Positions 44,682 through 56,342 are shown, numbered from the stretch's first letter. The stretch: DNA of 64,000 bases from Spizellomyces sp. 'palustris' (GCA_006535965.1 QEAR01000078.1:33041-97040), one strand, 5' to 3'. Notes: generated by a model from the letters alone, not told the origin. Numbers and translations: made by a program.

Positions 44682-45956
44682 CTCTTGGTTGTTTGTTCGT
44701 TCCCTTGTTCGTTCGTGTGTATATATATATATCGCGACGACGGAGAACTCAAGCTACTTCAATCTTTTTTTTCAAACGCCGAAACGCCAAAAGCAACAAT
44801 GGCGGCGCGCGGAGGAAGGAGAGAGAAGGAGGAGAAAAAAGAAACCGGCCAAATGGATAAATTTCCAATAACAGGATGAGTAAGAATTTCCCATTTACAA
44901 TGAACATTGCATTCGAACCAAATGATGAGGGGACCCACAAAAAGACTCTCGCAACAAGAAGCGCCAGGGTTGTTTTTCTTGTCTTGTGTAAATGACAAGT
45001 TCCCCTCTCTGTTACATGACTGTGCCAACCCCTCTGTGATCTTTCTGTTTGAAACTTTTGCACGACATGCGGTAAATTTACGAGAAATGAATCGCACAGC
45101 CTCCTTATCAAATTTCATTGTGTCAGGGGGGCGTCAAACAATAGCCGAGTAGCAAAAACTAGAGAGAAATTCCCCTCCATGGAATTGTTCCTTCAGAGTT
45201 GCCAAGGAGGAAAGGTTCGAATGTATTGACAAGAGAGAATATGCCAGAAAGAATTTTTATAAAGGGGAAACATGATATCATCCATGTGATCACGGGGTTT
45301 ACAACTTTTTACCTGCTGACACACACGGCTGGAACAGAAAAGTCTCAAAACCTGTTTTGAACACGTGGAATACATCTGCAAAATGATTGGTTCCCTCATC
45401 TCAGCAAGCGGCTAATTTACACAGTCGGAAGGCCTCTCACATTGTTGATATTATTTATCCATTTTAGGAAATTCACACACAAGAAGCCTTTAAAACTCTA
45501 TTGGATCGCTACCATATGTTGGTTGGTTCATGCGATCAGTGCATGGCAATAAACAATCGTTTCACTCTAATGGCCCGCTCCCCCCGCCCAACGTATAAAG
45601 TACAATAGGCAAAAATGTACAGGATCCCCTGTCTGGTTTGATGATCTTTTGTTGTCCAAAACGGCATTTTGCGGTATGGGACAATTTCAAAACTTTTGAG
45701 GATCCGGCAACTACAAGGAGCAAAAGCAGCGGCTGCGGGCAGGGCCGCGGGCGGATCAACTTGCGTCAAGATTCTGGTCACATGACATGGAGACGTGACC
45801 GAGTCGTCATGTAACCAAAAAAGGCCAAAATAGTTCATTGTGCTAAGCCATTGCTGACCTCAGCACTTGGACTTGCTTTTTCTTCAGCACCAGGAGCGTT
45901 TTCAGAGCATTTCCCGACGCTTTCCCACCCACCTCAATCTCTACATTAACCCAACC
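44682..45956. promoter_or_regulatory. divergent intergenic region, cyclin / OLA1
   Basis: About 1.3 kb. It contains the TA run next to the cyclin and an ATGACTGTGCCA element at 45016-45027. The open frames here overlap on both strands and have no family signal. Confidence 0.4.
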
Positions 45957-47354
45957 ATGCCACCCAAAAAGGTCGCTGCCGAGCCCGCCAACGCCCTTCG
46001 GTTCGGCAGAGTCAAAAACAATCTCAAGATGGGTGTGGTTGGACTGCCCAATGTCGGCAAGTCCTCCTTGTTCAATTTAATGACCGAACAAGCCGCAGCT
46101 GCAGAGGTGTGTTTTTACATACTGTAAACACACACAGGAAGAAAAAGAATGATGTGAACCCCCATATTTAACAAATAGAACTACCCGTTTTGCACGATCG
46201 AACCTAACGAATCCCGCTGTCCCGTCCCAGACGCCCGCTACGACTACCTCTGTGATATCTGGAAGCCTCCATCAATGTACCCCGCCTACCTCCACATCAC
46301 GGACATTGCAGGTCTCATCAAAGGCGCAAGCGAGGGACAGGGACTGGGAAACGCATTCTTGTCGCATATTCAGGCTGTAGATGGGATTTACCATGTTGTT
46401 CGGTGAGATCCATGTTTTTGTGTCCGACATGCAAGAGACTGTTGGCTCATGCAATGTATAGCGCATTTGAGAATCAGGACGTTGTCCACGTGGATGATTC
46501 AGTGGATCCGGTGCGGGATTTAGAGACCATCCTGTCAGAGTTGTGCAAAAAGGATTTGGAGATTGTGGGGAAAGCCAGGACGGCAGAAGAGCTGGCTGTC
46601 AAAAAGGCCGGAGGAAAGTACAAGCTCTCTCCCTTGTTTTTGGACACTATGGAAAAGCTGAAAACGGTATTTACATTGTCGTGCAAGAATGATACCCCGT
46701 GTCGGGCGGCACTCACAAAATATGGCACACGTTGAATAGATGCTTGAGGACAATATCCCAGTCTCCAGCGGAGAGTGGTCAACTGGCGAAGTCGAACTCA
46801 TCAATGAGAAAACCCGTCTCATCACCACCAAACCCGTCATTTACCTCGTCAACCTCTCCAGAGCCGACTTTCTCCGCCGAAAAAACAAGTGGCTTGCCAA
46901 AATCGCTGCCTGGGTTTCATCCCACGGCGGAGGCTCCATCATTCCTTTTTCCATTGAATATGAACAAGCTCTCTGGGATGCCCGCACTACCTCTTCTACG
47001 TCAGAAGACCTTCCAACCCCCTCCATGTTACCCAAAATCATCACAACAGGCTACTCCTCCCTCAACCTTATTTACTTTTTCACAGCGGGCGAAAAAGAAG
47101 TCCGAGCGTGGTGTGTCTATAACGGCGCATTAGCACCCCAAGCCGCTGGTGTCATCCACACTGACTTTGAACGAGGGTTCATCAAAGCAGAAGTTGTGGC
47201 TTTTGATGATTTTAAATCTTTGAGTGATGGGTCCAAGAGTATGGCGGCTGTCAAGGCGGCGGGCAAGTTCCGACAGGAAGGGAAGGCGTATGTTGTCAAG
47301 GATGGGGATATTATTCATTTTCAGTTTAATGTCACGGCGCAGAAAAAGAAGTAG
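45957..47354 (+). CDS. OLA1: Obg-like ATPase 1 (YchF family)
   Basis: Ribosome-associated P-loop ATPase tied to translation and stress responses. The phase-checked exons are 45957-46106, 46179-46402, 46462-46666 and 46740-47354, giving 397 residues (human OLA1 is 396). G1 is [12 protein letters not shown]; the G2 area is [21 protein letters not shown]3 is [20 protein letters not shown]. The G4 position NLSRADF is the YchF-type NxxE-like change that gives ATP over GTP preference. A coiled-coil insert ([20 protein letters not shown]) and a C-terminal TGS domain ([35 protein letters not shown]) complete the fold. An upstream non-ATG extension is not needed. Confidence 0.95.
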
Positions 47355-49334
47355 ACAATGTAGAATTGTGTAGATACATTTATTTGTTTGTGGGATATTG
47401 GTATATGCATAGAGATTGTGGATTTGGAGAGTTTTTTTTATGTGTGTGTGTGTTTTTGTGCGGATGAAATACTCTTATAATCCGAACGGTCACACAAGCG
47501 TTGGTATTTTGTTCGCTCTTGGACATTGCGATATGCACTGGCGCTGCTCAAAAGCCTTGGTTTAGCTTCTAAATGTACGAATGTACGTGATTTTGCATAT
47601 GCAAAGATTACATTGTTAAACCTTACAATCAGTATTGACATTCTCAAGTCGTTAATCATGTCACTCTCTTGACAGGTTACATCTGTATGGAAATCGTGAT
47701 ATGGATTAGCTTTGTTTCACATCGTATAACGTTGACAAAATATTTGTCTTGTAATAACAGCGACTTTGTTGATGATTTTTGAAAATAAAAATGGTAAATG
47801 AAACCTACAGCACCATGATACGCTACAAACTGGACCATTTATTTTCATGCGTTTTTGCATGTCCACTGTCTCACTTTGTACAAGGTTATTAGTACATACC
47901 TGTGTTTGTTTGTTTTGGCAGGGAGAGAATGAGACGATTATTGCGTTTAGAGTTTTTTGCATTTCGAAACTGTGGATGGTCAACAACTGGATTGGGATCT
48001 GTTTTAAGGTCAACGTTTTCATAAAGTTGTTTGTTATCCCATACTTTTACAACGTTGGTAGTGACCTGTCTCACCCCTTGCAAAGCAACGAAACGTATTT
48101 CTTTTAAAAGAAACGGGCTCTCTATTTTTTGCAAATTTCAATGTCATTGTATTCGTATATTTTTCGAATACATGGCCTTGTTTGATGATATACTTTTGAA
48201 AAACAAATCACCCTTGCACACAAACATATTGAACCGGGTTTTTTTTAGAGTTTTTCGGTGACGAATTGTGAACAGTTTCTTAGGTATTACAATGCTTTGC
48301 GACATGCCGTATTGTTGACCGCTGTTGGATATTCTGCTGTCACCTTCTTTGTGTTTTATGTCGTGCAGGTTTATCAGTTCAAAACGATTGAAAACCGAAA
48401 TTTGTATTTTACAAAAACAATCGTATGCTCCTCTTTGTTGAGAGAGTCATGTACGATTGCTTTTACTTGTTGAATATGTGGGAACATCCTTAAACCCAAT
48501 CGATCTCCAAAGTCCCTCTTTTGCATACACTGAATCTTTTCAACATTGTGTCGGCCCTCTTTGAATCACTCAAGTTTTGCTCTAAGAGGTTTTTAATCTA
48601 CATTATAAAAGTTTTGGTGCATATAAGGTCTTGTTTTGCAACCAACCGTTCTTTTATAATGCCTACTTCCATACCTAACATGTGGGTTTTTATATGCCGC
48701 AAATGGGAACAACCGCAATCAAAGATCGTCAATTGTCTTGTTTCTACTTGTTTAGATGGCGGTTTTTTGGAGATGCATATCTATTGCGATGGGCCAAGTT
48801 TGCAGAGTTGTAACAACAAAATGGGTTTCGCTCAAGTTCCGGATCTGGTTGGCCAGGTACGAGCGAGAGAGATGCAGCGTCTCACAACGGACCCAAAGAA
48901 TAACCTTTGAAAATCAAAAAAAAAGAGATGAAATGCAAACATTCGGTGGTAAACACCCCCACCAAAAAACCCCCAAACCTCGTCATTGAATAAAAAAAGA
49001 AAAAATCAAATACCCGCACAGCGTAACTCACACCCAACTACATAGTGTGCGGGAAAATACCAATACACTAAAGATATACGTATCCCGCGGGTTGGCAATA
49101 ACCCCCCACCACCCATTTTCGTTATGTCATATTGACGTGACATGGCATTTCGTGACGAACTACAAAAGTTTGAAAATTACGTGTTTCTTCCCCCCATTTC
49201 CACCAACCAACCACCCAATAAAAAAACAAAACAAGACAGTATAAAATCCATTTGCTCCCCCGGAAAAACACTCTAAAACAACTCAACACAAACAGCAAAA
49301 AAGAAAAGCACATTCTATACCAACCACATCCAAC
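47355..49334. other. AT-rich 2-kb region without a recognised gene
   Basis: Contains a GT dinucleotide run near 47440. Long T-rich tracts and short open frames occur on both strands (for example 47717-48134 and 48521-48910), but none shows domain motifs or splice structure. The right end contains the promoter of the next gene, with TATAAA at 49240-49245. Confidence 0.45.
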
Positions 49335-49739
49335 ATGTTCAAGTCCACCAACCTCTTCAACACAAACAACAACAATGGCGACGACACACCCCCCATCCCA
49401 GACCCCTCCCTCGAACCCGGCCAAGATGAAGACCTCCTCGCCTACGCAACCGCCAAAAAACTAGAGGAACTCGCACAACACGCTCACCCGCTCTCGTCCA
49501 CCACATCATCATCAACATCAGGTTTCGATTCAGCACAACAATTAGCTTCACGTACCTCCCAAACAGCATCCGATGCCATCCAAGCAACTAAAGATGCTAC
49601 TCAGGATGTATCGTCGGCTACTGATGCAGAGGATGTGGGGATGGGACATCGGGTTGCGGGGGTAACGGATTATGTTAGGCAGAGGGCGGGAGATGCGTTT
49701 GAGGAAGCTAAAAAGGGAGCTGGGTTTGGGCAGAGGTAG
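49335..49739 (+). CDS. small hydrophilic LEA/hydrophilin-like protein
   Basis: Intronless, 134 residues, highly polar with no Cys or Trp. The N-terminus is Asn/Asp-rich (FKSTNLFNTNNNNGDDTPP). A predicted helix reads DEDLLAYATAKKLEELAQHA. A Ser-rich middle leads to FDSAQQLASRTSQTASDAIQ and ATKDATQDVSSATDAEDVG, the 11-residue-like Ala/Thr/Lys/Asp pattern of group 3 LEA or stress hydrophilins. It ends AGDAFEEAKKGAGFGQR. Such proteins protect cells in desiccation or heat. A TATAAA box sits 90 bases before the ATG. The family call rests on composition, not a diagnostic motif. Confidence 0.6.
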   Translation: MFKSTNLFNTNNNNGDDTPPIPDPSLEPGQDEDLLAYATAKKLEELAQHAHPLSSTTSSSTSGFDSAQQLASRTSQTASDAIQATKDATQDVSSATDAEDVGMGHRVAGVTDYVRQRAGDAFEEAKKGAGFGQR

Positions 49740-50205
49740 TTCGTTTTTGAAGGATTTTTTTCAATGATGCTTTTGCGAAAGATACCAAATTTGAGGCTTT
49801 TTTTTTACGTATATGGTGGGGGGTGTGTATAATATATTTGACTTGAGCGATTTAGGTGGAGGTTTTGTTCGTACAAGTTGCCTTTTTTTTTGCGAGTGTT
49901 TTTATGTAGATGGGATTCGGCGAGAACCGACAAACAACCCGTTTGATCTTGTCCAAACGAATGTTTACTTAACCGCTCAACAAGGGCACAGATAGAACAC
50001 TTTTTGACTAGAAAACGTACAATCCCCGTCTTCTCCCTAATGCGACCCAATACGTATATGAAGAAAAAAAAGTCCAAAAACGCGAAGGAACACAGTCGCC
50101 AAAACATCCAAAGAACACTTCCTTTCAACCAACCCACCAATGGCTCCATACCTCATACCTCCTACCTCCTCTCGGCATGCAAAAAATATCACCAACCGCC
50201 TTCTA

Positions 50206-50288
50206 TGCCAAGGCCGAGAATCGAACTCGGGTCGACGCGGTTTTGCGGAATTCCACAACGCGATGTACTACCACTATACTACCTTGGC
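50206..50288 (-). tRNA. tRNA-His (anticodon GTG) with 12-nt intron
   Basis: The acceptor GCCAAGG pairs with CCTTGGC, discriminator A. The D arm is GTAT-AGTGGTA-GTAC. The anticodon loop is TTGTGG, then an intron of AATTCCGCAAAA (plus coordinates 50241-50252) at the canonical 37/38 site, then C. Four of five anticodon-stem pairs form; the fifth is T-T. The T arm is CCGGG-TTCGATT-CTCGG. A TTTTTT Pol III stop lies at about 50181-50186. Confidence 0.9.
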
Positions 50289-50760
50289 GGCTGATTTCGG
50301 CAGAGGGTTCGTCAACTGTATGGTGTATGTAGGTTGTGACCGCTTTGTCGTTTCCTGTGTGTTTATTTCCTTGTCATAAACGTATCGATAAGTTTGTGGC
50401 TATCTCAACGACCGATAGCAGCACGCTACTATCATGTCCATCAAATAGGCACATTCAATGAACCGCTGGCAGTACGATACAGTTCATCAACAACCACAAA
50501 TTTATCAGAATATTACGATTTCGCTAGGGTTTATTTGAAAGATTCCTTTCGATCAATATAATCTCCTCTACCTCATCCCACCGTTCTCGACTCTAAAACC
50601 ACACGGGGGGTATGCTTCTACTTATGCAAAGAATAAAGCCCAATCAATACAAAAACCAGTTACAATGTCTACGGTAAAAATGATATATGACAAACAACAA
50701 TCTGTACGAGTCTTGCCATCTCTATCAATGTGCCTTCTGTAAAATCCAGAACTGCACCGT
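50289..50760. other. intergenic, no gene seen
   Basis: Upstream of tRNA-His and downstream of the SH3 gene. No coding or RNA feature is recognised. Confidence 0.5.
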
Positions 50761-52905
50761 CTAGTTTGCCCCCATTTTAAACGGGTTGGCATCCTTGTCC
50801 TCTTCTCCGGGACTCACTACCTCGGCTCTCATCCCATCCAATGACAGGCTCAAATCCACGGTGCTGAGTCGGAGTTCCGGAAGACTAGGCGCCAGGCTGA
50901 GTGTAGGTGATCCTCCTTGAATCTGAGGCAGTAGTCCAGTAGTCGTCACGGTGGTGGTGGCAGTCGGTGCTGCGGGGAAATCAGAGGTTTCTCCAATCAC
51001 GTGTTTATCGTCAAAGGGTCCGGCAAATGGATTGGCATCGTCCGGTGATTGAGGTATTTTCGAATCGGCTGATGGGGGTTTGACTACCCTTGGAGGTGCT
51101 TTCATAGGCAAAGGTTGCTTGTCTTCCTCTTCGTCAAAGGTGCCGATCGTAAAATTGGCTTCCGGAGCAGGCTGTCCAAATGAATCATGGGGCATGGGTG
51201 TGATGGGACTAACGTCCGGCTTCACGGTATCGACGGGCGCGGGGAAGTCACGCTCAGGTTTGGCCCGTGCATCCCTTCCGAGACTGCGATCCAGGGTACC
51301 GAATCGGCTCAAGTCAACTTTGGAAAACTGTTGGCTAGATACACGCTTTGAAAACGCAGGAGTATCTGTGGGCTCGGGAAGATTCAAACTTGTTTCAACG
51401 CCAATAGTGTCATTTGATGTCTCCTCTGGCCGTACGACGCAAACAAGCGGGAAGGCACCCTGTTGTCCAGTGCTAGGAATAAGTCCCAAGGCCCATCCAT
51501 CGTCAAAAGAGCGAACCATGATGATTTCAGTGCCAGCTTCAAGAGGTAGCTCGTCTGCCAGAGACGGCACATAGGGATGAATTACCCTCATAGGAATGTT
51601 TAGGATTTCTCCTTCTTCGTTAGATTCAACTGGTGACTGGTCCCGAGCAGGTTGAGCCGTCACAACTGGAGCGTCCCACGGCCTGCTAGATGGAGAGTGA
51701 GTTGGAGCAGCGGCAAAATCGACCATGACATTGTGCGGCGCCGATACAGGTTGGAGGGGTTCCTGATGGTACACTGGGGAGGGTTGAGATGTGTGGGTGG
51801 TCGTGATGGGTGACATAGAGATGCTGTCCGACTGATATGTCGAATGAGGTGGTTTAATGTCGATCTGGGCTTCAAAATTTCCGCGGGGAGACCAGCTGTC
51901 GCGAAAATCTGGAGATGGTGCCTTGGAATGCATGTCTCCAGCACGGTTCATATTATTTCCATTGTAAACGCCAGCTTCCTTATTTTCCCAAGGCTTTTGA
52001 GTATTATATGGCCAGGTATCACGATTGTGGGCGGAGTTCTTGTTTCTCCTGTTCCGTTTTCGACGACAGACGCAGCAGGTGATGCACACGGCAACAAGAA
52101 CGACGACGGCGGTTGCGGTTCCCAACGCAGGAGCTAGAATCGAGTTATTTCCATCGTCGGCAACCTTCCTGCCCATCAACTGGTTACAGCAATCGTCCTT
52201 GGTCAGCGCCTGACACTCCTCACGGGCTACTGATGATGTTGTAAATCCTGGTTGAACACACAATAGTTTATGAGATTTCGCTATTCTGCACGCATTTTCT
52301 GTATATGTCAACTCACCGCAAGACTTTGCTTCAGTTGCTACACCAATTATGCACTTTGATTGATCTTTTTTGCCGACCGTGCTACAATAATTGCTGAACA
52401 GACTGATTCGGTCCATTCTGGCCTTTGTCACATTTGCATTCGTCGGAGGTGGGCAAACATCAGGATTGTTCAAGAGGTTGGACATGGTCGACACTGCCAA
52501 ATTACATTGTTCGCTACACAAAATCGTAGGATCTTTTGTTCGTTGGGCTGTTGTAGCAGGTTGGCACTTTGCCACCTCGATGGCATCAATGACCGCCCCG
52601 GCACACCACATGGAAATTTGGTACCGCAACGCGTCCACCGCGGCTAACGTTTTGTTGCCGGCTGTCGTACATCCACTGTCGGTTTGCAACGATCGGGCCA
52701 ACGCCTGAGAATTGGCAGCCATTGCCTGGAGGGCAGTATCAAACTGCGACGAAGGCATTTGCACAGGATACCCGATAAAGTCGCTCCCGCACAGGGTATT
52801 TGCCTCGAGGGGAAGGCATTTTTGCTGGGCAGAGACAAGAGGCAATGAAGCAAGCCCCCAGCTTGCCACTAGGCCAAGGGAGGTGACAACCGCTGTCGAA
52901 CGCAT
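50761..52905 (-). CDS. single-pass membrane protein with Cys-rich ectodomain and cytosolic SH3 domain
   Basis: 714 residues if read through, 691 if a 69-base in-frame intron (52316-52248) is removed. A signal peptide (TSLGLVASWGLASLPLVSAQ) is followed by a Cys-rich ectodomain of about 220 residues (KCLPLEANTLCGSDF, ISMWCAGAVIDAIEVAKCQP, PTILCSEQCNLAV). One membrane helix follows (GTATAVVVLVAVCITCCV), then a basic stop-transfer (CRRKRNRRNK). The cytosolic part is disordered, with an SH3 domain at about residues 435-490: MRVIHPYVPSLADELPLEAG, FDDGWALGLIPSTGQQGAFP. The layout resembles Fus1/Sho1-type membrane adaptors, which bring Pro-rich partners to the cell surface. The ligand is unknown. Confidence 0.83.
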   Translation of the reverse strand: MRSTAVVTSLGLVASWGLASLPLVSAQQKCLPLEANTLCGSDFIGYPVQMPSSQFDTALQAMAANSQALARSLQTDSGCTTAGNKTLAAVDALRYQISMWCAGAVIDAIEVAKCQPATTAQRTKDPTILCSEQCNLAVSTMSNLLNNPDVCPPPTNANVTKARMDRISLFSNYCSTVGKKDQSKCIIGVATEAKSCGELTYTENACRIAKSHKLLCVQPGFTTSSVAREECQALTKDDCCNQLMGRKVADDGNNSILAPALGTATAVVVLVAVCITCCVCRRKRNRRNKNSAHNRDTWPYNTQKPWENKEAGVYNGNNMNRAGDMHSKAPSPDFRDSWSPRGNFEAQIDIKPPHSTYQSDSISMSPITTTHTSQPSPVYHQEPLQPVSAPHNVMVDFAAAPTHSPSSRPWDAPVVTAQPARDQSPVESNEEGEILNIPMRVIHPYVPSLADELPLEAGTEIIMVRSFDDGWALGLIPSTGQQGAFPLVCVVRPEETSNDTIGVETSLNLPEPTDTPAFSKRVSSQQFSKVDLSRFGTLDRSLGRDARAKPERDFPAPVDTVKPDVSPITPMPHDSFGQPAPEANFTIGTFDEEEDKQPLPMKAPPRVVKPPSADSKIPQSPDDANPFAGPFDDKHVIGETSDFPAAPTATTTVTTTGLLPQIQGGSPTLSLAPSLPELRLSTVDLSLSLDGMRAEVVSPGEEDKDANPFKMGAN

Positions 52906-54454
52906 GAAGTGAGTGCTACCTTTCGCCGTCGTGGGTCGTCACAATGTTCGCGTAGGGCACTGTTGGAAATGCGAGGAGCGCCACAAGAGAACCCCGCCGC
53001 CCTTATTCACGTTCACGTAGGAGTATCAACCTTTGAATATCTCACAACTCGATCGAACCTCGTCAACGTATTCTCTGCAACAACCACCGAGCAGCAAACT
53101 CTGGAATGGAGCGGCTGTTTGGCTGCGTCGCGGTAAAACGACGACGGGACGACAAGCCCGTTGCGGCGCAGAAACGTCGAACAAGAGGCCATTTGGTGTT
53201 TTTTCCCTTTTTTTCCCACGCTTTTCCTGGGCATCTTTTTTTGCGACCGTTTGCTCCTTCTGAAAGCGTTTTATTTCACGGTGCAAAAAATTGGACGTAC
53301 TTGTATGACTGTGCCATGTCGTTACTATGATCGGTTGCTAGCAAATCTGATCAAGTGTGCAATGCTTGTCCTAGCCGTTGTTTCATCGGGCCTTTGAACA
53401 CTCTTTCAAGTACAGTTGAATGATTGTGCCATTGTCCCATAAAGTGTACATCCGAGAATAACCACGGATGGCCGGCTGTGTGCAAGGACACTATCGAATG
53501 ATTTGACGTGTCAATGGGTTTCTTGGCAATGAAATGGCAGCATGACTGTCAGAATACCAGAGTTTTTGATAGCGATAAGGCGATGCACATTGATTTCCTC
53601 GTGTGAATGATTGGCATGAAATGTATCGCGAGAGTCAAAATAAGTTGAACCTTGAGCCCGTCCATGGATACAGTTTGAGGGCCATCTTTGTCATCCGACT
53701 ACAAACAGCGGACTCTACCAAATCCCGAAATGCTTATGGCTGGTACGTAGCGGCTGGGTACTTGACCTTGCCGTCACTGTCATACGTGACGACAGGTTCG
53801 GGGCGGCCGACGACGTTCGACCGCGGCCATACCGTACGACATCCTCATGTCTGCCCAGCCACTGTCCCAAATGGCGTACCGATGCTAAATGGGCGCAACT
53901 TGCCTTGACATTTTGACAAAGAACATTCTTGCAAATGAAGCTGCCACAAGTTTGATGTACAGCCCGCAACCCATCAACTGCCCTTCACGCAGCAAACTCT
54001 GTCCATCCGTTGTGACTAGCAGCCCCCAAAACAAGATTTCCGGGCCTCTTCCACTAGAAAGGTCAGGCGGTCGAGGTGATCGGAGGACACATTTTTTGGA
54101 AATATAATGGAAGAAAGTAAGTCATACGAGTCTGTATGTTTCTTGAAATAGAAGGATGCACCTTTCACGGCTGAAATGCATTAGCGTCCGCTCTATATAA
54201 TTAGGAGCCATCTGTCCGAGAGCAATTATAGCGCTCAACGTGTTTATGACCAAGATTCACCAGTTACATCATCATTGATACCCCAGTCAAATCGACTGGA
54301 GGCGATTTGTTTTGCAAAATGTTGAAGCAAATACGGTTAGGGTTTACAGTTCTATTACCCGTAGCCTGCTCAACACTCAACGCACAAAAACCATCATACC
54401 TGCAGCCCCTCCATACTCAACACCCAGAACAGTCAGCGCGCTGAACACCAAAAT
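52906..54454. promoter_or_regulatory. 1.5-kb intergenic region, start of subtelomeric part
   Basis: Promoters of the SH3 gene (left) and SDR (right). It holds ATGACTGTGCCA at 53305-53316 and the one-mismatch copy ATGATTGTGCCA at 53420-53431. Open frames at 53013-53397 overlap on both strands and are rejected as genes. A telomere-like GGTTAGGGTTT lies near 54333. Confidence 0.4.
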
Positions 54455-55177
54455 ATGCCGGGAACTTACATTGGAAAAGTAGCTTTTGTGACGGGCGCAG
54501 GAGGTGGGATCGGTCGCGCCACATCCTTGGCGTTTGCTCGCGAAGGAGCGAGCGTTGTGCTTGCCGACATTCAGGAAGAGCCCTTGCGAGAAACAGCCCA
54601 TTTGATTAAGGAATCTGGCGGCAGTTCGATCATCGTCAGGTGCGACGTCACAAGCATCGAGGATATTAAAAATGCGTTGGAACGAACCATTGAAGCCTTT
54701 GGGCGTTTGGACGTTGCCTTCAACAATGCTGGAATTGAATACACCATTATGCCTCTTGCCGAAGGCTCAATTGAAGAATGGGACCGAGTTGTTGACATAG
54801 ACCTCCGCGGCGTCTTCCTTTGCATGAAGTTTCAAATCCCGCTGATGCTTAAATACGGGGGCGGCGCAATTGTGAACACATCCTCGGGCGCAGGAATCAA
54901 AGGGTTTAAAGGAGGTGCCTCCTACTGCGCTGCGTTGGACTACGCTACTCAAAACATACGAGTCAACGCAATCTGCCCGGGAATCATCGATACGGAAATG
55001 ATGGACCGCTTTTCCGGCGGGACTCCCGAAGGTCGTCAAGCGGTTATTGACCAGGAACCAATTGGGAGGATGGGCAAGCCGGAGGAAGTCGCTGAGGCTG
55101 TTTTATGGTTGTGTTCCGACGCTGCATCTTTTACTACGGGGCATGCCATGGTTGTGGATGGTGGGCAAACGGTATGA
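54455..55177 (+). CDS. short-chain dehydrogenase/reductase lacking the catalytic Lys segment
   Basis: Intronless, 240 residues, Rossmann-fold oxidoreductase of the classical SDR type. [10 protein letters not shown] is the cofactor loop; ADIQ after it has Asp, suggesting NAD(H). CDVT, NNAGIE, NTSSGAG (catalytic Ser) and [12 protein letters not shown] are all present, and the C-terminus ([14 protein letters not shown]) is complete. The active-site helix should read YxxxK and continue for about 12 more residues before ALDYA. Here it reads [13 protein letters not shown], so the catalytic Tyr is kept but the Lys and about 12 residues are missing, without a frameshift. An in-frame 36-base deletion between GCTGC-like repeats is the simplest cause. 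The product is probably inactive as a dehydrogenase. Confidence 0.85.
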   Translation: MPGTYIGKVAFVTGAGGGIGRATSLAFAREGASVVLADIQEEPLRETAHLIKESGGSSIIVRCDVTSIEDIKNALERTIEAFGRLDVAFNNAGIEYTIMPLAEGSIEEWDRVVDIDLRGVFLCMKFQIPLMLKYGGGAIVNTSSGAGIKGFKGGASYCAALDYATQNIRVNAICPGIIDTEMMDRFSGGTPEGRQAVIDQEPIGRMGKPEEVAEAVLWLCSDAASFTTGHAMVVDGGQTV

Positions 55178-56342
55178 AAGGGCAAATCTACCCCTTTCTG
55201 TGGGTGGACAATTTTAGGATTGTTACCTAGGCAGGTCATGCCCTCTCCGTCGATAATTCTACTTCTGGCGATGAAGGAATGCATGGCATCTCTTAGTGCA
55301 GCCTGCACCTTGATTCATTCTGTGCTAATTCCGAGCCTTGGAATCGGCAGAATGTTGACACTTCTGTCAAACTGCAATGAATAGAACCAAGATTCTTAGG
55401 TCAGGACTTCGGCTGAACCATAAATTAACCTTGAAAATGCAAGGACTTGATCATAACTGCGTTGCAGGATTGGCTTGGGCACACACTCTATGTTTATTTC
55501 TCACCGTATTCGATTTCAAAAAATTTCATGTCGCAGCACCACTAAGACAAAATTTGACAACTCTCTTGTTTTGGAGCCCATCATATCGATATGTTAAAAA
55601 AATACATACAACCCAGACGCGAGATTTGAATAAGCACTTGACAATTCTTCTAAAGTACGACTTCTCAGATGTGAGCTTGATGTGAGCTTGATGTGAGAAT
55701 ACTTGCTGTTGTCATTTTCAGGTCCAACATAAGCCTGTCCGTTTATCCAGCAGTGCATGAAGAACCTGCCAAATGTCTCATGTAAGTGAATTGCATGTTA
55801 TTATCTGAATTCAAACACAGTAGAGCGCGTGCCCAAAGTGAAATGTAACTGAAAACGTAGGCGGGTTCTCCGCACGAAGTGCATGCATTCGCTTATACAA
55901 ACCCTTATATTAGGGAGTACCCCAGAAATCTCATATGGCTGTGGCAAGTGAAACATATTCGTCTGCTGCCCTTAATTAAACAACCAAGATCCCATTTGCA
56001 GAACTAGGCGCTTCAAATGCTTTCATTGCTTTCAATAATATGGCAAAGCGTTGATTATCTAGAATAACCAGTGTAATATAGGCACAACAGAAAAACATAT
56101 ACATATCGGATGTACAGAATATCGCGGCAGACGTTCCCGCCACTAGGGATCTTGCTATCTGTACCTTTCCTTTCTTTTTTGGAGGAAAACATCAATGTTT
56201 CTGGGTACACCTTCCTACATCTCGAAAAAGTTTTGATTGCCTTAGAATGACTGGTGTAGAATCCGAAAAATAGAAAAATATGAACATTTCGCGTGTTCAG
56301 AATAACTTAGGCAGATGTTCCCGCCACGGGGTGACCCTACCA
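55178..56342. other. subtelomeric intergenic DNA with repeats
   Basis: No intact gene. It contains one copy of a dispersed repeat and the first copy of a tandem duplication, listed separately. Confidence 0.6.
55333..55605 (+). repeat. dispersed subtelomeric repeat, copy 1
   Basis: Shares a diverged 240-270-base block with 58239-58482. Shared anchors include CACTTCTGTCAAA, CAATGAATA, GGATTGGCTTGGGCA and CACAGCACCA-like text, in the same order and orientation. Confidence 0.7.

Noticed and set aside
53013-53397. Five overlapping open frames
   Set aside because: Same text in several frames on both strands, no domain, within a promoter region.
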